From Variovorax sp. Sphag1AA (GTDB lineage: Bacteria; Pseudomonadota; Gammaproteobacteria; Burkholderiales; Burkholderiaceae_C), in assembly GCF_014192575.1 (NCBI RefSeq), contig NZ_JACHYC010000013.1:1-64000 (forward strand): a stretch of DNA of 64,000 nucleotides, read 5' to 3'. Shown one piece after another: positions 63,691 through 64,000 of the stretch. The translations under genes were made by a program, and so were the position numbers. How positions within the stretch are numbered: the stretch's first letter is position 1; every line of letters begins with the position of its first letter. Under the pieces are notes generated by a model. That model saw only the letters and a list, made by a program, of their open reading frames with translations, did no database searches and was not told the DNA's origin.

Positions 63691-63765
63691 GTTGCACGCC
63701 GTTAAACACAAGAAACTCATATAAAACAATAATTTATCGAATATTCTTGTCCAACGCCGTGCAAC
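63691..63765. repeat. Inverted repeats beside the attachment site
   Basis: GTTGCACG (63691-63698) and CGTGCAAC (63758-63765) are perfect inverted copies, and ACGCCGT occurs beside each in direct orientation. They flank an AT-rich stretch (about 55 bp), as expected for recombinase arm or bending-protein sites. Function is inferred. Confidence 0.45.
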
Positions 63766-63788
63766 CAGGTGGGTTAAAATTCACCGCC

Positions 63789-63809
63789 ATTTAGGGCATA
63801 TTTAGGGCA
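63789..63809. repeat. Tandem ATTTAGGGCA repeats before the integrase
   Basis: ATTTAGGGCA occurs at 63789-63798 and again at 63800-63809, a period of 11 bp (about one helical turn), 9 bp before the integrase ATG. Likely binding sites for integrase arm domain or for a repressor of the integrase gene. Confidence 0.45.
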
Positions 63810-63817
63810 CGGTAGGC

Positions 63818-64000
63818 ATGGCCAAATTAACTGTTCGGGCAATCGAGGCGGCAAAACCGCGCGCCAAACCCTACAAACTCACGGTAGACACCGGGCTACA
63901 CCTCCGCGTAGCCACCAATGGGGAGAAGCGGTGGCTCGTCAAGTACGTGGTGGACGGCAAGCAGCGAGAAGCCCGCCTGCCCAAGCCTTACGGGAACGGT
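63818..64000 (+). CDS. int: Tyrosine integrase (P4 type, DUF4102 arm domain), N-terminal part
   Basis: 61 residues are visible before the window ends. MAKLTVRAIEAAKPRAKPYK and the later GLHLRVATNGEKRWLVKYVV fit the N-terminal arm-binding DUF4102 domain of P4-like tyrosine recombinases, which cut and join tRNA attachment sites. It reads away from the tRNA fragment, into the element. Catalytic residues (R-H-R-Y) lie beyond the window. Confidence 0.85.
   Translation, partial: MAKLTVRAIEAAKPRAKPYKLTVDTGLHLRVATNGEKRWLVKYVVDGKQREARLPKPYGNG

Larger units (their letters stand above)
63627..64000. mobile_element. Left end of a tRNA-Pro integrated element
   Basis: The tRNA fragment is followed by an AT-rich 140-bp stretch with repeats and then by an integrase gene running into the element. 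Only this end is in the window; the cargo lies to the right. Confidence 0.75.

Overview
The window looks like a chromosomal segment of a GC-rich beta-proteobacterium of the order Burkholderiales, most likely family Comamonadaceae and close to Variovorax. This rests on gene content (five TctC/Bug-type binding proteins, polyhydroxybutyrate genes, many regulator/acyl-CoA/transport cassettes), on strong G/C third-position bias, and on two copies of a structured intergenic repeat that I associate with this family. No rRNA genes, intact tRNA, replication origin or CRISPR array were seen. No gene-free stretch exceeds 300 bases; the longest (about 270 bp, 63545-63817) holds a hairpin, a tRNA fragment and repeats.

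Layout. 1-1737: end of a PHB depolymerase gene, an RnfB-type ferredoxin and a LysE exporter. 1750-9103 (minus): a complete propionyl-CoA to succinyl-CoA operon (mutase, MeaB chaperone, carboxylase beta and alpha, epimerase-like VOC protein), with a divergent GntR regulator. 9885-12683: IclR regulator facing a TctC receptor and a TauD/TfdA dioxygenase, with a clear promoter and paired operator-like repeats. 12699-18353: dusA, a glycosyltransferase, two small envelope proteins and two MFS exporters. 18523-27501: a polyol cluster (ABC transporter, D-arabinitol dehydrogenase, SmoS-like dehydrogenase, AraC regulator, xylulokinase). 27505-32913: small unknowns, a KefB/YbaL-type antiporter, dctA and phaB. 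33044-37214: a Ugp-like ABC transporter whose last permease has a frameshift at its start. 37219-42974: acyl-CoA dehydrogenase, cupin, CoA-transferase and TctC under a divergent LysR gene, then a nuclease-fold protein. 42989-46090: another TctC receptor, then a lipoprotein plus a metallopeptidase-like protein ending in an XVIPCD-type secretion domain; I read this as an antibacterial type IV secretion effector/immunity pair whose effector frame is broken. 46097-54905: RraA-like protein, phaA, phaC and housekeeping genes. 55705-63544: GntR(UTRA) regulator and a seven-gene operon (lyase, LeuC-like, LeuD-like, PEBP, TctC, PrpD-like, TctC). 63627-64000: tRNA-Pro 3' fragment and the start of a tyrosine integrase, i.e. 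the left end of an integrated element.

How the parts work together. The carboxylase/mutase operon burns propionyl-CoA; phaA, phaB, phaC and the depolymerase make and mobilise PHB; several cassettes pair a periplasmic receptor with one or two catabolic enzymes and a dedicated regulator. The two parts most worth following up are the 55.7-63.5 kb operon, which resembles a methylcitrate-type isomerise-and-cleave module without a citrate synthase and with two uptake receptors, and the XVIPCD effector/immunity pair at 44.2-46.1 kb.
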